Counted from the stretch's first letter, positions 1 through 9,027 are shown. The stretch: 40,728 bases of DNA from Nocardia carnea (GCF_029868325.1 NZ_JARWNW010000300.1:1-40728), one strand, 5' to 3'. Numbers and translations are program-made. The notes: generated from the letters alone by a model not told the origin.

Positions 1-60
1 GGGGGGCGCGCCGCCTGCCCCCCGCCCCCGCCCTGGTGTTCTCACCCCACCCGGGGGGGG
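1..60. other. Low-complexity contig end
   Basis: The first 60 bases are dominated by G and C homopolymers with no coding organisation. Similar G runs close the window at the other end, so this is probably a contig edge made of low-quality or artefactual read sequence. An open frame runs through it from base 36 but has no ribosome binding site or protein-like content. Confidence 0.7.
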
Positions 61-156
61 CGCCCCGTCCCGCGCCCCCCCAACAGGGCTTTTCGGGTAA
101 CACCTCAGCGAGCGAAATCCGGATCCGGCCACAGAACACGAAGCCTCGCACCCCAT

Positions 157-204
157 GCGTCAACCAAGAGTTGACGCACGGGTGTCGTCAACTTAGGGTT
201 GACG
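157..204. promoter_or_regulatory. Tandem operators over a promoter
   Basis: There are two perfect inverted repeats of the same design. GCGTCAAC-N5-GTTGACGC spans 157-177 and CGTCAAC-N5-GTTGACG spans 186-204, with centres 28 bp apart. A sigma-70-like promoter is embedded in them: TTGACG at 171-176 (right arm of the first repeat), 17 bases, then TAGGGT at 194-199 (centre of the second). A repressor bound here would cover both promoter elements. The cognate regulator is not visible on this side and may lie off the contig. A TetR/MarR-type dimer is inferred from the dyad geometry. Confidence 0.7.
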
Positions 205-251
205 ATGATCGGTGTGGAGCACACCGCCAGAGGTCGGAAACGGGAGTGGTA

Positions 252-1454
252 GTGGCAGCCATCCAAGCGCCGGATGCGGCGGATACGAAGAAGAAGCGGG
301 CCCTCGTGGTGGGCGCCGGTATCGCCGGACTCGCCGCCGCCTTACGGCTGCACCGGCAGGGCTGGGAGGTCGTGGTGGTCGAGCGCGCCCCGGCCCGGCG
401 CAGCAGCGGCTACCTGGTGAACCTGCACGGCCCCGGATACGACGCGACCGAACGGCTCGGGCTCGTACCGGCCCTGGCACCGCACGATATCGGCTTCTTC
501 ACCTCGATCATGGTCCACGCCGACGGTCGTGAGAAGTTCCGGTTACCGGCCGCGGTCGCCGAGGCCGCCGTCGGCACCCGGGCGCTCAGCATTTTCCGCG
601 GTGACCTGGAATCGGCGCTGTACGACGCGGTGGCCGAGCATGCCGATATCCGGTTCGGTACCACCGTGCACGCGGTGACCCAGAACGCGCAGGCGGTGGA
701 CGCCACTCTCGGCGACGGCAGCCGTATCCGGGCCGATCTGCTCATCGGTGCCGACGGCGTGCACTCCCGGATCCGTGAACTGGTCTTCGGCCCCGAAGCC
801 GAGTACCTGGTGGACCTGGGCCATATGGTGGGCGCGTTCCCGCTCGAAGCGGCCCCGGAGCATGTACCGGACGGCGCCGGAACCACTTTCATCGGCCCCG
901 GTCGCACCGCCGGGGTGATGAACCTCGGCCCACAGCGTTCCTCGACGTTCTTCACCTACCGCTGCCCCGATACCCGAGCCGAACTCGACCGGGGGCCCGC
1001 CGCCGCGCTCACGCAGTCCTTCGGGGATCTCGGCGGCGGGGTCACCGAGGCCTTGCACCAGCTGGAAACCGATCCGGGCGGGGCCTATTTCGACTCCGTC
1101 GGCCAGGTGGTCATGGACCGCTGGAGCGACGGCCGCATCGTCCTGCTGGGCGACGCCGCCTGGTGCGTCACGGTATTCGCCGGCTACGGCGCGGCCCTGG
1201 CCCTCGACGGCGCCGACCGCCTCGGCTCGGCGCTCGCCGAGCACAGCGAGGACATCCCCGGCGCGCTCGCGGCCTGGGAGTCGTCGCTGCGACCGGAAGT
1301 CGGCAAACGACAAGACTTGGCGCGCAAGGGAATCAGCAGGTTCGCTCCGGCGACCCGCGCCCAGGTCTGGGCCGGTGAACTCATGCTGCGCGCGATCGGG
1401 CTACCGGGTATACGCAGCCTGGTCCAGCGCGCGATCCGGCGCGCGAACAACTAG
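252..1454 (+). CDS. FAD-dependent monooxygenase
   Basis: This is a p-hydroxybenzoate-hydroxylase-type flavoprotein of about 400 residues, predicted to be a soluble NAD(P)H-dependent aromatic hydroxylase. The N-terminal dinucleotide-binding motif VVGAGIAGLAAA is followed by an acidic residue in VVVVERA. A mid-protein DLLIGADGVHSRIR matches the DG motif of the family, and GRIVLLGDAAW is the second FAD-binding motif. I chose GTG at 252 because GGGAG lies five bases upstream (242-246) and the flavin fold begins about 15 residues later; the open frame extends to base 36 but that part is not protein-like. Its promoter carries tandem operators, so substrate-inducible expression is likely. The substrate is unknown. 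Confidence 0.85.
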   Translation: MAAIQAPDAADTKKKRALVVGAGIAGLAAALRLHRQGWEVVVVERAPARRSSGYLVNLHGPGYDATERLGLVPALAPHDIGFFTSIMVHADGREKFRLPAAVAEAAVGTRALSIFRGDLESALYDAVAEHADIRFGTTVHAVTQNAQAVDATLGDGSRIRADLLIGADGVHSRIRELVFGPEAEYLVDLGHMVGAFPLEAAPEHVPDGAGTTFIGPGRTAGVMNLGPQRSSTFFTYRCPDTRAELDRGPAAALTQSFGDLGGGVTEALHQLETDPGGAYFDSVGQVVMDRWSDGRIVLLGDAAWCVTVFAGYGAALALDGADRLGSALAEHSEDIPGALAAWESSLRPEVGKRQDLARKGISRFAPATRAQVWAGELMLRAIGLPGIRSLVQRAIRRANN

Positions 1455-1485
1455 GCCGTTCGTTTTGCCGTACTTCCCGGCACTC

Positions 1486-1499
1486 CCGGCTTCAGCCGG
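1486..1499. terminator. Weak hairpin at convergent ends
   Basis: CCGGC-TTCA-GCCGG forms a short perfect stem between the convergent monooxygenase and NmrA-type genes, overlapping the stop codon of the latter. There is no T tract. It could act as a weak terminator, but a 5-bp stem is common by chance in GC-rich DNA. Confidence 0.25.
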
Positions 1500-2346
1500 C
1501 GATATGGCCCGCGAGCCGTTCAGCGGCGGTGCGGGGCTCGCGGCCGAGGAGTTCGGCCAGCAGCGGGCCGGTTTCGGCGAAGTAGCCCGCGCGGGCTGCC
1601 TGGTACCAGGTGAGCAGGAGCCGGGCCATCTGCTCCGGCACACCGGCCGTGATCTGGTCGGCGATCCAGCCTTCGCCGTCCAGGACGGTTCGCTTGATAG
1701 TGCGACCGGTGAGAGAGGAGGCGATCTGGGCGAAATCGTCGAAGGTGAGGGCGGTCGGCGCGGTAAGGGTGACAGGACCATCGAAGGAGCGGTCACCGGC
1801 GAGGATGACCGCGGTGGCCTCGGCGATATCGGCACGGTCGGTATACGGGATCGGCCCGTCTTCGGGCTGAGCGATCACGCCGGTCCGCTGCCATGGGCCG
1901 AGAACCTGATCGAGCGGGCCGTAGGCGCCGTTGCGCAGTGCGGTCCAGTCGACTCCGGAGTCGCCGAGGATGGCCTCGGTGGCGATGTGGATATCCGACG
2001 GCCGGTACGGGCTGCCGGGGACAGCGCCGTGCTGGCTCGTGTAGAGAATCCGCCGGGCGCCGGCGGCGACCGCGGCTTCGATGGCAGTGCGGTGCAGGCC
2101 GACCATATCGGCGGCCGGGTCGTTGCCGGACACCAGCAGGATCTGCTCGGCACCGGCGAACGAGTCACGCAGCGCGGCCGGGTCCTCGTAGGAGGCCTGC
2201 CGCACACGCACACCACGGTCGGCGAAGTGCTGCGCCCTGGCGGCGTCGCGGACACTGATACCGATCCGGTCGGCGGGTACGTGCTCGAGGAGGTGCTCGA
2301 CGGTGGCCCCACCCAGCCCACCGGTGGCGCCGGTGACAACGATCAT
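1492..2346 (-). CDS. NmrA-type NAD(P)H-binding oxidoreductase
   Basis: This is an atypical short-chain dehydrogenase of about 284 residues in the NmrA / quinone-oxidoreductase (QOR2) group. It begins with the Rossmann motif VTGATGGLGGATVEHLL. A later segment resembling ILVSGNDPA and TALRNGAYGPL is typical of these proteins, which bind NAD(P)H and either reduce quinones or act as redox sensors. I set the start at 2346 because AGGAAGG precedes the ATG and the Rossmann fold begins at once; the longer frame to 2466 runs into the operator region. It is divergent from a TetR gene, which probably represses it. The substrate cannot be read from the sequence. Confidence 0.85.
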   Translation of the reverse strand: MIVVTGATGGLGGATVEHLLEHVPADRIGISVRDAARAQHFADRGVRVRQASYEDPAALRDSFAGAEQILLVSGNDPAADMVGLHRTAIEAAVAAGARRILYTSQHGAVPGSPYRPSDIHIATEAILGDSGVDWTALRNGAYGPLDQVLGPWQRTGVIAQPEDGPIPYTDRADIAEATAVILAGDRSFDGPVTLTAPTALTFDDFAQIASSLTGRTIKRTVLDGEGWIADQITAGVPEQMARLLLTWYQAARAGYFAETGPLLAELLGREPRTAAERLAGHIAG

Positions 2347-2403
2347 GTTCTCGACCTTCCTGAGCGCCCACGACGTCCGTCTCCGGGTGGGCGGAACTAT
2401 AAG

Positions 2404-2469
2404 TTGACCAATCGAGTCAAGTTCTCTGCTTCCTGCGACCGTAGGTAAGCTGACTCGATGAGTCAAGTT
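2404..2469. promoter_or_regulatory. Operator pair between NmrA-type and TetR genes
   Basis: A perfect palindrome TGACTC-GAT-GAGTCA lies at 2451-2465. The ten-base GAGTCAAGTT occurs twice, at 2414-2423 and 2460-2469. The first copy belongs to a looser dyad, TTGAC-N7-GTCAA, at 2404-2420. Two related sites between divergent genes, one of them encoding TetR, fit autoregulation plus repression of the oxidoreductase. Confidence 0.6.
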
Positions 2470-2504
2470 ATGACGGCGGGCAACAGAAAGAGACGGTGAG
2501 GACC

Positions 2505-3107
2505 ATGCCCGGTGCGGTGCCTCCGGAATCCCGGCTGCGTGCCGACGCCCGGCGCAATTCCGAACAGATCCGCTCCGCCGCGATCGGCGCCTTCCGAGGG
2601 CAAGGCCTGACGGTGCCGCTCGAGGAGGTCGCCAAGGCAGCCGGCGTGAGCAAGGCCACGATCTTCAACCGGTTCGGCGGGCGGATCGGTCTCATCGAAG
2701 CAGTCATCGAAGAGGTCGTGGCGAGTGAGCTGTTCGCCGTTATCGACCACACCCGCACCATCGACGACATCGGCGAGCGGATCGCGTACTACCTCACCGC
2801 GCTCCGCGACCTCCAGTACCGGCAGCCCGCCTTCAACGACGTCCTGTTGCAGACATATCCGCACTCGGAGCAGCTCATGGAGATCTGCCGGGCCGGAAGC
2901 GAGGCCAACGAAGAGCTCATCGCAGCGGCGCGGCCCTCCGGTGCGTTGCGGCCGGAGTTCACCGCCGACGACCTCCACGCACTCGTCGTCGACACCGCCC
3001 TCGCCCTCAAGTACGGCACACGGCCTCCGCGAGACGATTACGACCGCCGCACCCGGTACCTGCTGGACGGCATCCGCGGGCGCTCCTCCGTCCAGCGTGG
3101 ACAATGA
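2505..3107 (+). CDS. TetR-family transcriptional regulator
   Basis: This protein has about 200 residues, the normal TetR length. The N-terminal DNA-binding domain is clear: a helix with AAIGAFRGQGL, then VPLEEVAKAAGVSKATIFNRFGG, the classic helix-turn-helix ending in the F/Y-x-x-F/H recognition pattern. The remainder is a helical ligand-binding domain of the type seen in YcdC/SbtR-like regulators. ATG at 2505 is favoured because GGTGAGG precedes it closely; GTG at 2496 in the same frame is an alternative. It is divergent from the NmrA-type oxidoreductase with palindromic sites between them, so it most likely represses that gene and itself. The ligand is unknown. Confidence 0.88.
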   Translation: MPGAVPPESRLRADARRNSEQIRSAAIGAFRGQGLTVPLEEVAKAAGVSKATIFNRFGGRIGLIEAVIEEVVASELFAVIDHTRTIDDIGERIAYYLTALRDLQYRQPAFNDVLLQTYPHSEQLMEICRAGSEANEELIAAARPSGALRPEFTADDLHALVVDTALALKYGTRPPRDDYDRRTRYLLDGIRGRSSVQRGQ

Positions 3108-3174
3108 CAGCATCCTTGTCCTTGCGCCCGCGTCGCCTGCCGAGGCCGTGGACGCACCGGCCTGGCTACACGGG

Positions 3175-4380
3175 CTACACCGCCGGGCACATCGCGGCCC
3201 GGTAGAACGCCGCGAGCGCGTCGTCGGCCGGGTGCGGCTGCGGGCGCCCGGCGGCATCGGGCCGGTTCACGCGTACCAGGTTCACCGCAACCGACATCTG
3301 GCGCTGCCCGTCGGCCGAGTGCAGCGACATCATCGAGGCCCCGAAAACCGAACCGTCGTGGCCCCAGAGCGTGTCACAGCCCGGCAGTTCCACCTTGTGC
3401 ACACCGAGCCCGTACTCGATCGGCTGCCCGTCCAGCGCGATCACCGGAACCGTCTGCCGCATCTGTTCCAGCGTCTCCCGGCCGACGAGCGCACCCGCGA
3501 ACAGTTCGCGGTAGAGCGTGTTCACGTCGGCCATGGTCGAAACCAGCCCGGCGCCGGGGCCGAGCCAGGAGTTGTCGTAGGTGCTGTAGTCCCGCGGCGG
3601 ATCGATGACGCCGTACAGCGCCTCGTACATCCGTGAGTGCGGCTCGTCGAGTTCCGGCCGGTCCGGGAAGTAGGTGTGTTCGAGTCCCGCCCGCGCGATC
3701 ACCTGTTCGGTGACGTAGCGCTCGAACGGAATACCGGTCGTGTGCCGCACCAATTCGCCCAGGATGCGGTAGTTGGTGTTGGAGTACACGCCCGGGAGCG
3801 CGCCCGGCTCGCCGGCAGGCGCGTTCACGCCCAAGGCGATCAATTCCGCTGTATCCCACTTCCGGAACCGGTTGTCGTCGAGACTGTCCGCCGAAACCTC
3901 GCCGCCGGTGAACAGTCCCGCGAGCGAAGGGAACGCGTACGGCAGATAGTCGGGCAGGCCGCTGGTGTGGTTGATCAGCATCCGCACCGTGATCTTCCGG
4001 CCGCGTTCACCCGGCACCACATCCGGCAGATAGTCGCCGATCGGCGCGTCGAGATCGACCCGGCCCTGCTCGACCTGCTGCATGACCGCGATCGCGGTGA
4101 ACGTCTTGGTGACGCTGCCGATGCGGTGCCGCATATCCGGCGTTACCGGACGGCCGGAGGCCAGGTCGGCGACTCCGGCGGCGTGGCTCCACACCTCGTC
4201 ACCTGCGCGCACCTCCGCGAAAACCCCCGGTATCCCGGCACGCTCGATTGCCGCCAGCGCGACGCGCAGGCGCTCGGTGTCCACTGCGTCCGCGGGCTCG
4301 GGGCTGTCAGAGGAGGCCATTGTGCAGGCACTGATACTCAGCGCGGCGGCCATCATGATGGCTATGTGTCGGATCTTCAC
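3175..4380 (-). CDS. Lipoprotein serine hydrolase, beta-lactamase fold
   Basis: This is a class C beta-lactamase / D-alanyl-D-alanine carboxypeptidase-like protein of about 401 residues. The three active-site motifs are present: SVTK at 89-92 (nucleophile Ser and Lys), YSN at 199-201, and HDG at 341-343. The N-terminus is a lipoprotein signal with a hydrophobic stretch followed by ISAC, so Cys19 would be lipidated and the enzyme held on the outer face of the membrane. GTG at 4380 was chosen because AGAGGA lies upstream and the signal peptide begins there. Members include DD-peptidases and esterases. Wall remodelling is likely, but a true beta-lactamase activity cannot be claimed from sequence. 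Confidence 0.88.
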   Translation of the reverse strand: MKIRHIAIMMAAALSISACTMASSDSPEPADAVDTERLRVALAAIERAGIPGVFAEVRAGDEVWSHAAGVADLASGRPVTPDMRHRIGSVTKTFTAIAVMQQVEQGRVDLDAPIGDYLPDVVPGERGRKITVRMLINHTSGLPDYLPYAFPSLAGLFTGGEVSADSLDDNRFRKWDTAELIALGVNAPAGEPGALPGVYSNTNYRILGELVRHTTGIPFERYVTEQVIARAGLEHTYFPDRPELDEPHSRMYEALYGVIDPPRDYSTYDNSWLGPGAGLVSTMADVNTLYRELFAGALVGRETLEQMRQTVPVIALDGQPIEYGLGVHKVELPGCDTLWGHDGSVFGASMMSLHSADGQRQMSVAVNLVRVNRPDAAGRPQPHPADDALAAFYRAAMCPAV

Positions 4381-4522
4381 GTCGTTCGTCCTCTCGACTC
4401 GGTAGCGAACGCACCAACTTTCGCGCCGACCGGGGAGGTCGCGAATCTGCCGAGAGACTTCGCCGAGCACGACGACAGTCGTAGGAGATCGATGAGCCGG
4501 CTACGCCGACCGTCGTAGGCGA

Positions 4523-6853
4523 TTACAACTCGTATGTGCGCACCACTACCATCACATCGCCGTCCGGACGGATCGAGGCGATCGTATCCGCTGGTCGTGG
4601 CCGGAATCCGGGTGCTTCGGTGAGACCGTGACTTTCGTCGAAGACCGTAACGCGCACCCGATCCGCGCCGGGAGTGCGCACCGTGAAATCGGCCCCCTCG
4701 GGTGGCAGATCACGGAAGCGGATCTCGCCCGGCAGCCCGTCCGGGCGCATCCCCGTGACGGGGACGGTGACCGGTGCGGCACCCGGAACCTGTGTGGTGA
4801 CGAGATCGATCGGCCGATCGAAGCGCAGGATCACCGAGGTCGCCGCGCGCGGGGATGTCACATGCATCGTCACGGTTTCGCCGTCGCGGCCACGCAGTTC
4901 GACCCGTGGTGCCCGAGCATCGATCGGGTCCGCCGGCCCGGTCCACAGCGGCTCGTGTGCGTAACCGGCCGGGAGGCCGGAGGTATCGCGGCCGGTGACA
5001 TATCGGCCGGTCCAGTCGGTGGGATACCGTTCGGCGCTCACCCAGTGCGCCCGCCCGGTTTCGGCGTCGAGGACGTAGGCGAGATGGCTGCGCTGCGGAT
5101 GGGCCGGATCGGCGGTATCGGCGACGAGACCCGCACCCACCGCGGCGATCCCGAGCACCGCCACCGTCGCGGGCACGGCCCAGACCTTGGTCCGGGGTAG
5201 CGCCCAGGGTTTCCCCGTGAACGCTTCGGGTTCGGGCAGCAGCAGCTCGACCGCGGGCAGCAGCATGAGACCGAACAAGGCCAAGCAGGCGGCGCCGGCT
5301 CCGGCGTAGACCATCCCGACCGCATCGAATACACCGCGGGCGGCCACGGGCAGGAACACGGCCGAGATCGTCAGCCCGCCCACCAGCATCACCGCGGGCC
5401 AACCGGCCCACCGCACCGGCATCATCGCCAGCAGCGCACCGGCCGCGGCGCACCCGGCCGGCAGGGTGAACAGGAATGCTGCGCCCGGCGCCGCCGCCGC
5501 GCACACCAACCCCAGCACAGCCGGCCAGGCGAGTGCCCCGATCGCCAGCGCGGCCGGACCCAGCCGCACCCGCAGCAGCAGATACCAGACGAGTAGCGCG
5601 GTGCCGGCCAGCGCGGCGAGCGCGGCCTCGTAGAAATCCGGCCGGTACAGCAGGCCGTTCATCATGTGGTATCCCGGCCGCAGCGCCACCAGCAGCCACC
5701 ACAGCGCCTGTCCGAGCCCGATCACCACCCCCAGCGGCAGCACCACCGAAACCGCCGCCAGCACCATCCGCGGTGCACTGGCCAGCCCCCGGCGTCGCGC
5801 CGGCACGGCCAGCCCCACCACCAGCGCCGCGGCCAGCACCGCCAACGGCCAGACCAGCGCGTTCGGGTAGTGGATCGAGAGCGGGCCGACCCGGAAGTAG
5901 GTGGCGTCCCGGTCGGTGCGCAGACCGGGCAGATCCGCGGCGCCGAGTGCCCGCGTCATGGCCAGCATGTTCTCGCCGTGGTGTTGCAGACTGCGCAGGT
6001 CGAGGTTGGCGAGTGAATCACCGGCCGTGTGATAGAACGCGGGCTGCTCGATATAGGCGAAATTCAACCCGTCGAATCCGCCTTCCCGGAACTCGGTGAA
6101 ATCCGTATCGTTCGGCAACTTCCGGTAGATCTCGACCATCGACGAATCACCGCGCGGATCCGGCACCGTCTCGGCGAACAGGGCCGACAGCTCCGCATTG
6201 CCCCGCGAGGTTTCGAACATCAGCGAAGGCCCGCTCACCCCGCGGGCCTCCCAGTTGAGCACCACCCCACCCGCGCGCCCCAGCGGATGCTCGCGGACGA
6301 ATGCCTCCGCACCCAGCAGCCCGTCCTCCTCGCCGTCGGTGAACAGCAGTACGAGGTTGTTCCGGGTCCCGCCCTGCGCCCCGATCAGCCGTCCCACTTC
6401 CAGCATCGCCGCGACGGCGGCCCCGTCGTCGGACGCCCCGGGGCCGGTGGCGGCGGAGTCGAAATGGCTGGCGACCAGCACGGTCCCGGTCGGGTGCCGG
6501 CCAGGGAGAGTCGCGATCACATTGTCGACCCGGCCGAAGGCCGCCAGGCCCGGCGCCGTACTGGCCCCGACCGCGTGCTGGTTGTCCACCTCGAAACCGG
6601 CGGCCCGCATCTGCCCGGCGATATAGTCCGCGGCCCGGTCGCTCGCCGGGCTGCCCAGCGGGCGCGGTTCGGTCGCGAACCGTTCCAGATGCGTGAGCCC
6701 GCGCTCCGCGCTGAACTGTCCGGTCTTCCCCGCCGGCACCAGCTCCCGGTCGTTCCCTTCCGCCCGGACCGCCAGGACCGCCACACCCGCGAGCACCAGT
6801 AGCACCACCGCACCCAGCACCCGGCGGGGCGTGTCGATCAGTTTTCGGATCAC
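4523..6853 (-). CDS. M28-family membrane metallopeptidase
   Basis: A 776-residue protein with one N-terminal transmembrane helix (about 12-30), an extracytoplasmic M28 aminopeptidase domain and a block of roughly eight further membrane helices (about 330-570), then a C-terminal soluble domain. This resembles FXNA/ER metallopeptidase-like architectures. Zinc ligands are visible: His130 in VASHFDS, Asp142 in ASDDGAA, catalytic Glu175/176 in DGEEDG, Glu202 in NWEARG and His275 in FYHTAGDS. The start is GTG at 6853 with only a weak ribosome binding site, but the signal-anchor helix follows immediately. It sits between two other secreted or hydrolytic genes without an obvious operon partner. The natural substrate is unknown. 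Confidence 0.88.
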   Translation of the reverse strand: MIRKLIDTPRRVLGAVVLLVLAGVAVLAVRAEGNDRELVPAGKTGQFSAERGLTHLERFATEPRPLGSPASDRAADYIAGQMRAAGFEVDNQHAVGASTAPGLAAFGRVDNVIATLPGRHPTGTVLVASHFDSAATGPGASDDGAAVAAMLEVGRLIGAQGGTRNNLVLLFTDGEEDGLLGAEAFVREHPLGRAGGVVLNWEARGVSGPSLMFETSRGNAELSALFAETVPDPRGDSSMVEIYRKLPNDTDFTEFREGGFDGLNFAYIEQPAFYHTAGDSLANLDLRSLQHHGENMLAMTRALGAADLPGLRTDRDATYFRVGPLSIHYPNALVWPLAVLAAALVVGLAVPARRRGLASAPRMVLAAVSVVLPLGVVIGLGQALWWLLVALRPGYHMMNGLLYRPDFYEAALAALAGTALLVWYLLLRVRLGPAALAIGALAWPAVLGLVCAAAAPGAAFLFTLPAGCAAAGALLAMMPVRWAGWPAVMLVGGLTISAVFLPVAARGVFDAVGMVYAGAGAACLALFGLMLLPAVELLLPEPEAFTGKPWALPRTKVWAVPATVAVLGIAAVGAGLVADTADPAHPQRSHLAYVLDAETGRAHWVSAERYPTDWTGRYVTGRDTSGLPAGYAHEPLWTGPADPIDARAPRVELRGRDGETVTMHVTSPRAATSVILRFDRPIDLVTTQVPGAAPVTVPVTGMRPDGLPGEIRFRDLPPEGADFTVRTPGADRVRVTVFDESHGLTEAPGFRPRPADTIASIRPDGDVMVVVRTYEL

Positions 6854-6941
6854 GATCAGACGTTAGAGGATTCCGCGGGGAGACCCGGTGGTCGTATCGC
6901 GTTTCGCGGACTCCCCCGTCTTCGTGGCAGCGCCGCTGTTC

Positions 6942-8156
6942 TCACACCCTCGCCGCGACGGCCGGGCGGTGGACGCTTCCCGGCCGGTCACCGAATGCAC
7001 CGTCGGCGGTGAACACTCGTTCGGCGAACCGTTCACCGATCAGGTGGTGCGTGGCGGCGTCCGGGTGGAGCCGGTCGGGCAGCGGGTTCTCGCGGTAGTC
7101 GGTTTCGCCGTACAGTTCGCGCCCGTCGAGGTAGAACAGGTGCGGATCGTTTGCCGCCCGCTGGGTGACGATGCGGGACAGCTCCTCACGGACGCTGGTG
7201 AGCGTCAGTTTTCCGTTGGCCTGTTCGGCGGGGTCGCCGGTGGCGAGGAAGCGCATTTCTCCCGCGCCCAGCGCTTCGAGATCGAAGGCGCCCGGCCCCG
7301 GTGTGTGCTCGTGGATTTCGCAGTAGATGGGCGAGATCACGAGCAACGGGGTCGTCGGATGTCCCTCGCGGATAGTGCTGAGGAACCCGTGCACGGCCGG
7401 CCCGAAGGCGCGCATCCGCATCACATCGGCGTTGACGAGATTGATGCCGATCTCGAGGCTGATCAGATCGGCCCGGGTATCGCGGATTGCCCGGGCGGCG
7501 AACGGGTCGAGCATGGCACTGCCACTCAGCCCCATATTGGTCAGTTCGACATCACCGCGGGCAGCCGCCAGCGCGGGCCAGGTGGTGGACGGGCTCCCCG
7601 CATTGGACCCCTGGCTGATCGAACTGCCGTACTGGAGCCACACTCCGCGACCGCCGCCGGGCACCGGCTCGACGGCGGCATCGGTGCGCAGACCGGCGAG
7701 TTCGGTGACTTCGTTGTGCGGCAGCCAGATTTCGACGTTCTTGAATCCGGCGGGGAGATCGGCGAAGCGCACCGTACCCACCGGCCCCGGCTGCCGGGTG
7801 GTGTTCCCGGTGGCCATATCGATGGTCACGGTATCTCCGCCCGGGGCATGGGCCTGAGCAGCCAACCGGCCGTCGATACGCAGGTCGTAGATGCCGGCCG
7901 GACGGCGGGGAGCACCCGCGTACCCCAGCCGGGTGGCCACGGTATCGAGTTCGATCGTCGTGGCCGAAGTACCGAACACCAGCCGGACACCCGAGGGCTG
8001 GCTCTCCGCCATCGCCAGCTGCCCGTCGCCTTGGGCACGCGCCCAGGCCGGCAGGCGATGCGGCAGGATGCCGCGTTCGGTGTGTTCGAGTTCGAAAGCA
8101 CCGCGGACGATATCCGCGGTGATCGCGGTGGTTGCCCACTCGGCATCGCAGTGCAT
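6942..8156 (-). CDS. Two-domain SGNH/GDSL hydrolase
   Basis: A 404-residue esterase-like protein. Residues 1-165 form a beta-rich N-terminal domain of the kind that precedes SGNH folds in CE2-like carbohydrate esterases. The SGNH domain follows: block I GSSIS near 177-181 (GSS replaces GDS; Ser179 is the likely nucleophile), a Gly in LSGSAM, Asn239 in EIGIN, and the D-x-x-H pair at Asp361-His364 (DRLHPD). No signal peptide is evident, so it may be cytoplasmic. ATG at 8156 has AGGTGA just upstream. It is divergent from a TetR-like gene with a dyad between them, which probably controls it. Deacetylation of a sugar or xenobiotic ester is a guess. Confidence 0.82.
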   Translation of the reverse strand: MHCDAEWATTAITADIVRGAFELEHTERGILPHRLPAWARAQGDGQLAMAESQPSGVRLVFGTSATTIELDTVATRLGYAGAPRRPAGIYDLRIDGRLAAQAHAPGGDTVTIDMATGNTTRQPGPVGTVRFADLPAGFKNVEIWLPHNEVTELAGLRTDAAVEPVPGGGRGVWLQYGSSISQGSNAGSPSTTWPALAAARGDVELTNMGLSGSAMLDPFAARAIRDTRADLISLEIGINLVNADVMRMRAFGPAVHGFLSTIREGHPTTPLLVISPIYCEIHEHTPGPGAFDLEALGAGEMRFLATGDPAEQANGKLTLTSVREELSRIVTQRAANDPHLFYLDGRELYGETDYRENPLPDRLHPDAATHHLIGERFAERVFTADGAFGDRPGSVHRPAVAARV

Positions 8157-8235
8157 GGTTTCACCTGTACATCGGTTTCTCGGAGGTCGCGCCGGCCGCT
8201 TACGGGCCCTCAGCGCTCAGCACAGGCCATAGTAG

Positions 8236-8259
8236 GTTTCCTAAATGGTTTAGGCAAAC
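8236..8259. promoter_or_regulatory. Palindromic operator for the TetR/SGNH pair
   Basis: CCTAAA-TGG-TTTAGG at 8240-8254 is a perfect palindrome. It is flanked by GTTT at 8236-8239 and AAAC at 8256-8259, extending the dyad with a one-base offset. It lies about 80 bases from the SGNH start and 13 bases before the ATG of the TetR-like gene. It is AT-richer than its surroundings, as expected for a shared operator and promoter. Confidence 0.65.
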
Positions 8260-8271
8260 GGTTAATGCTGT

Positions 8272-8859
8272 ATGGTTGTCGGTGTGGCTCGAACAGGACT
8301 GACCCCGGAACGGCTGACCCGAGCCGGCGCGGAACTGGCAGACGAAGTCGGTTTCGATCAGGTGACCGTCTCCGAAGTCGCCCGGCGCTTCGGCGTCAAG
8401 GTCGCCAGCGTGTACTCCCACCTGAAGAGTTCCCAGGACCTCCGGACACGGATCGCCTTGCTGGCCCTGGAAGAAATGGCGGACAGCGCCGCCGAGGCCG
8501 TCGCCGGCCGCGCGGGCCCCGACGCACTGACCGCTTTCGCGAACGTCTACCGCGACTACGCCCGGCAACACCCCGGCCGCTATGCCGCTGCCCGGATGCG
8601 GCTACCCGCGGAGACCGCCGCCGCGAGCGCGGGCGTCCGGCATGCGAACATGATGCGCGCCGTCCTGCGCGGCTACGATATCGGCGAACCCGATCAGACG
8701 CATGCGGTGCGACTCCTGGGCAGCGTTTTCCACGGCTACGCCGCCCTGGAACTCGGTGGGGGTTTCGACCACAGTGCCCCCTCCGCCACGGACAGTTGGT
8801 CACGAATCCTCGAGGTCCTGGATTTCACACTGACCAACTGGCCGGCCCGCCGGCAGTGA
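8272..8859 (+). CDS. TetR-like regulator with WHG-type C-terminal domain
   Basis: A 195-residue protein. The N-terminal helix-turn-helix reads VTVSEVARRFGVKVASVYSH, a typical TetR recognition helix. The C-terminal part contains VFHGYAALELGGGF, which matches the WHG signature of TetR_C_33 proteins. ATG at 8272 lacks a good Shine-Dalgarno and sits only about a dozen bases from the operator, so a leaderless or nearly leaderless transcript is possible; GTG at 8284 is an alternative start. Divergent orientation and the palindrome argue that it represses the SGNH hydrolase and itself. Confidence 0.85.
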   Translation: MVVGVARTGLTPERLTRAGAELADEVGFDQVTVSEVARRFGVKVASVYSHLKSSQDLRTRIALLALEEMADSAAEAVAGRAGPDALTAFANVYRDYARQHPGRYAAARMRLPAETAAASAGVRHANMMRAVLRGYDIGEPDQTHAVRLLGSVFHGYAALELGGGFDHSAPSATDSWSRILEVLDFTLTNWPARRQ

Positions 8860-9027
8860 TCCCGGCGGCGCCCTCCCGCTTGTGGAAATCCGAATTCCCG
8901 GCCTACAGTGTGCGCAATCCGATCGGCGCTCTCCAGAAGTACAGCCGCAGAACGAGAGCCCGCGCCGGGATGTCCGGCGATGGAGTGGGCGGCGCTGTTC
9001 GCCCACCCATTTTCCTGGAGGAAACCG

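Noticed and set aside
36..251. N-terminal extension of the FAD monooxygenase
   Set aside because: It crosses the poly-G edge and the operator-promoter region and has no ribosome binding site.
3099..3121. GGACAA-N11-TTGTCC hairpin at the end of the first TetR gene
   Set aside because: The six-base stem overlaps the stop codon and has a long loop; too weak to call a terminator.
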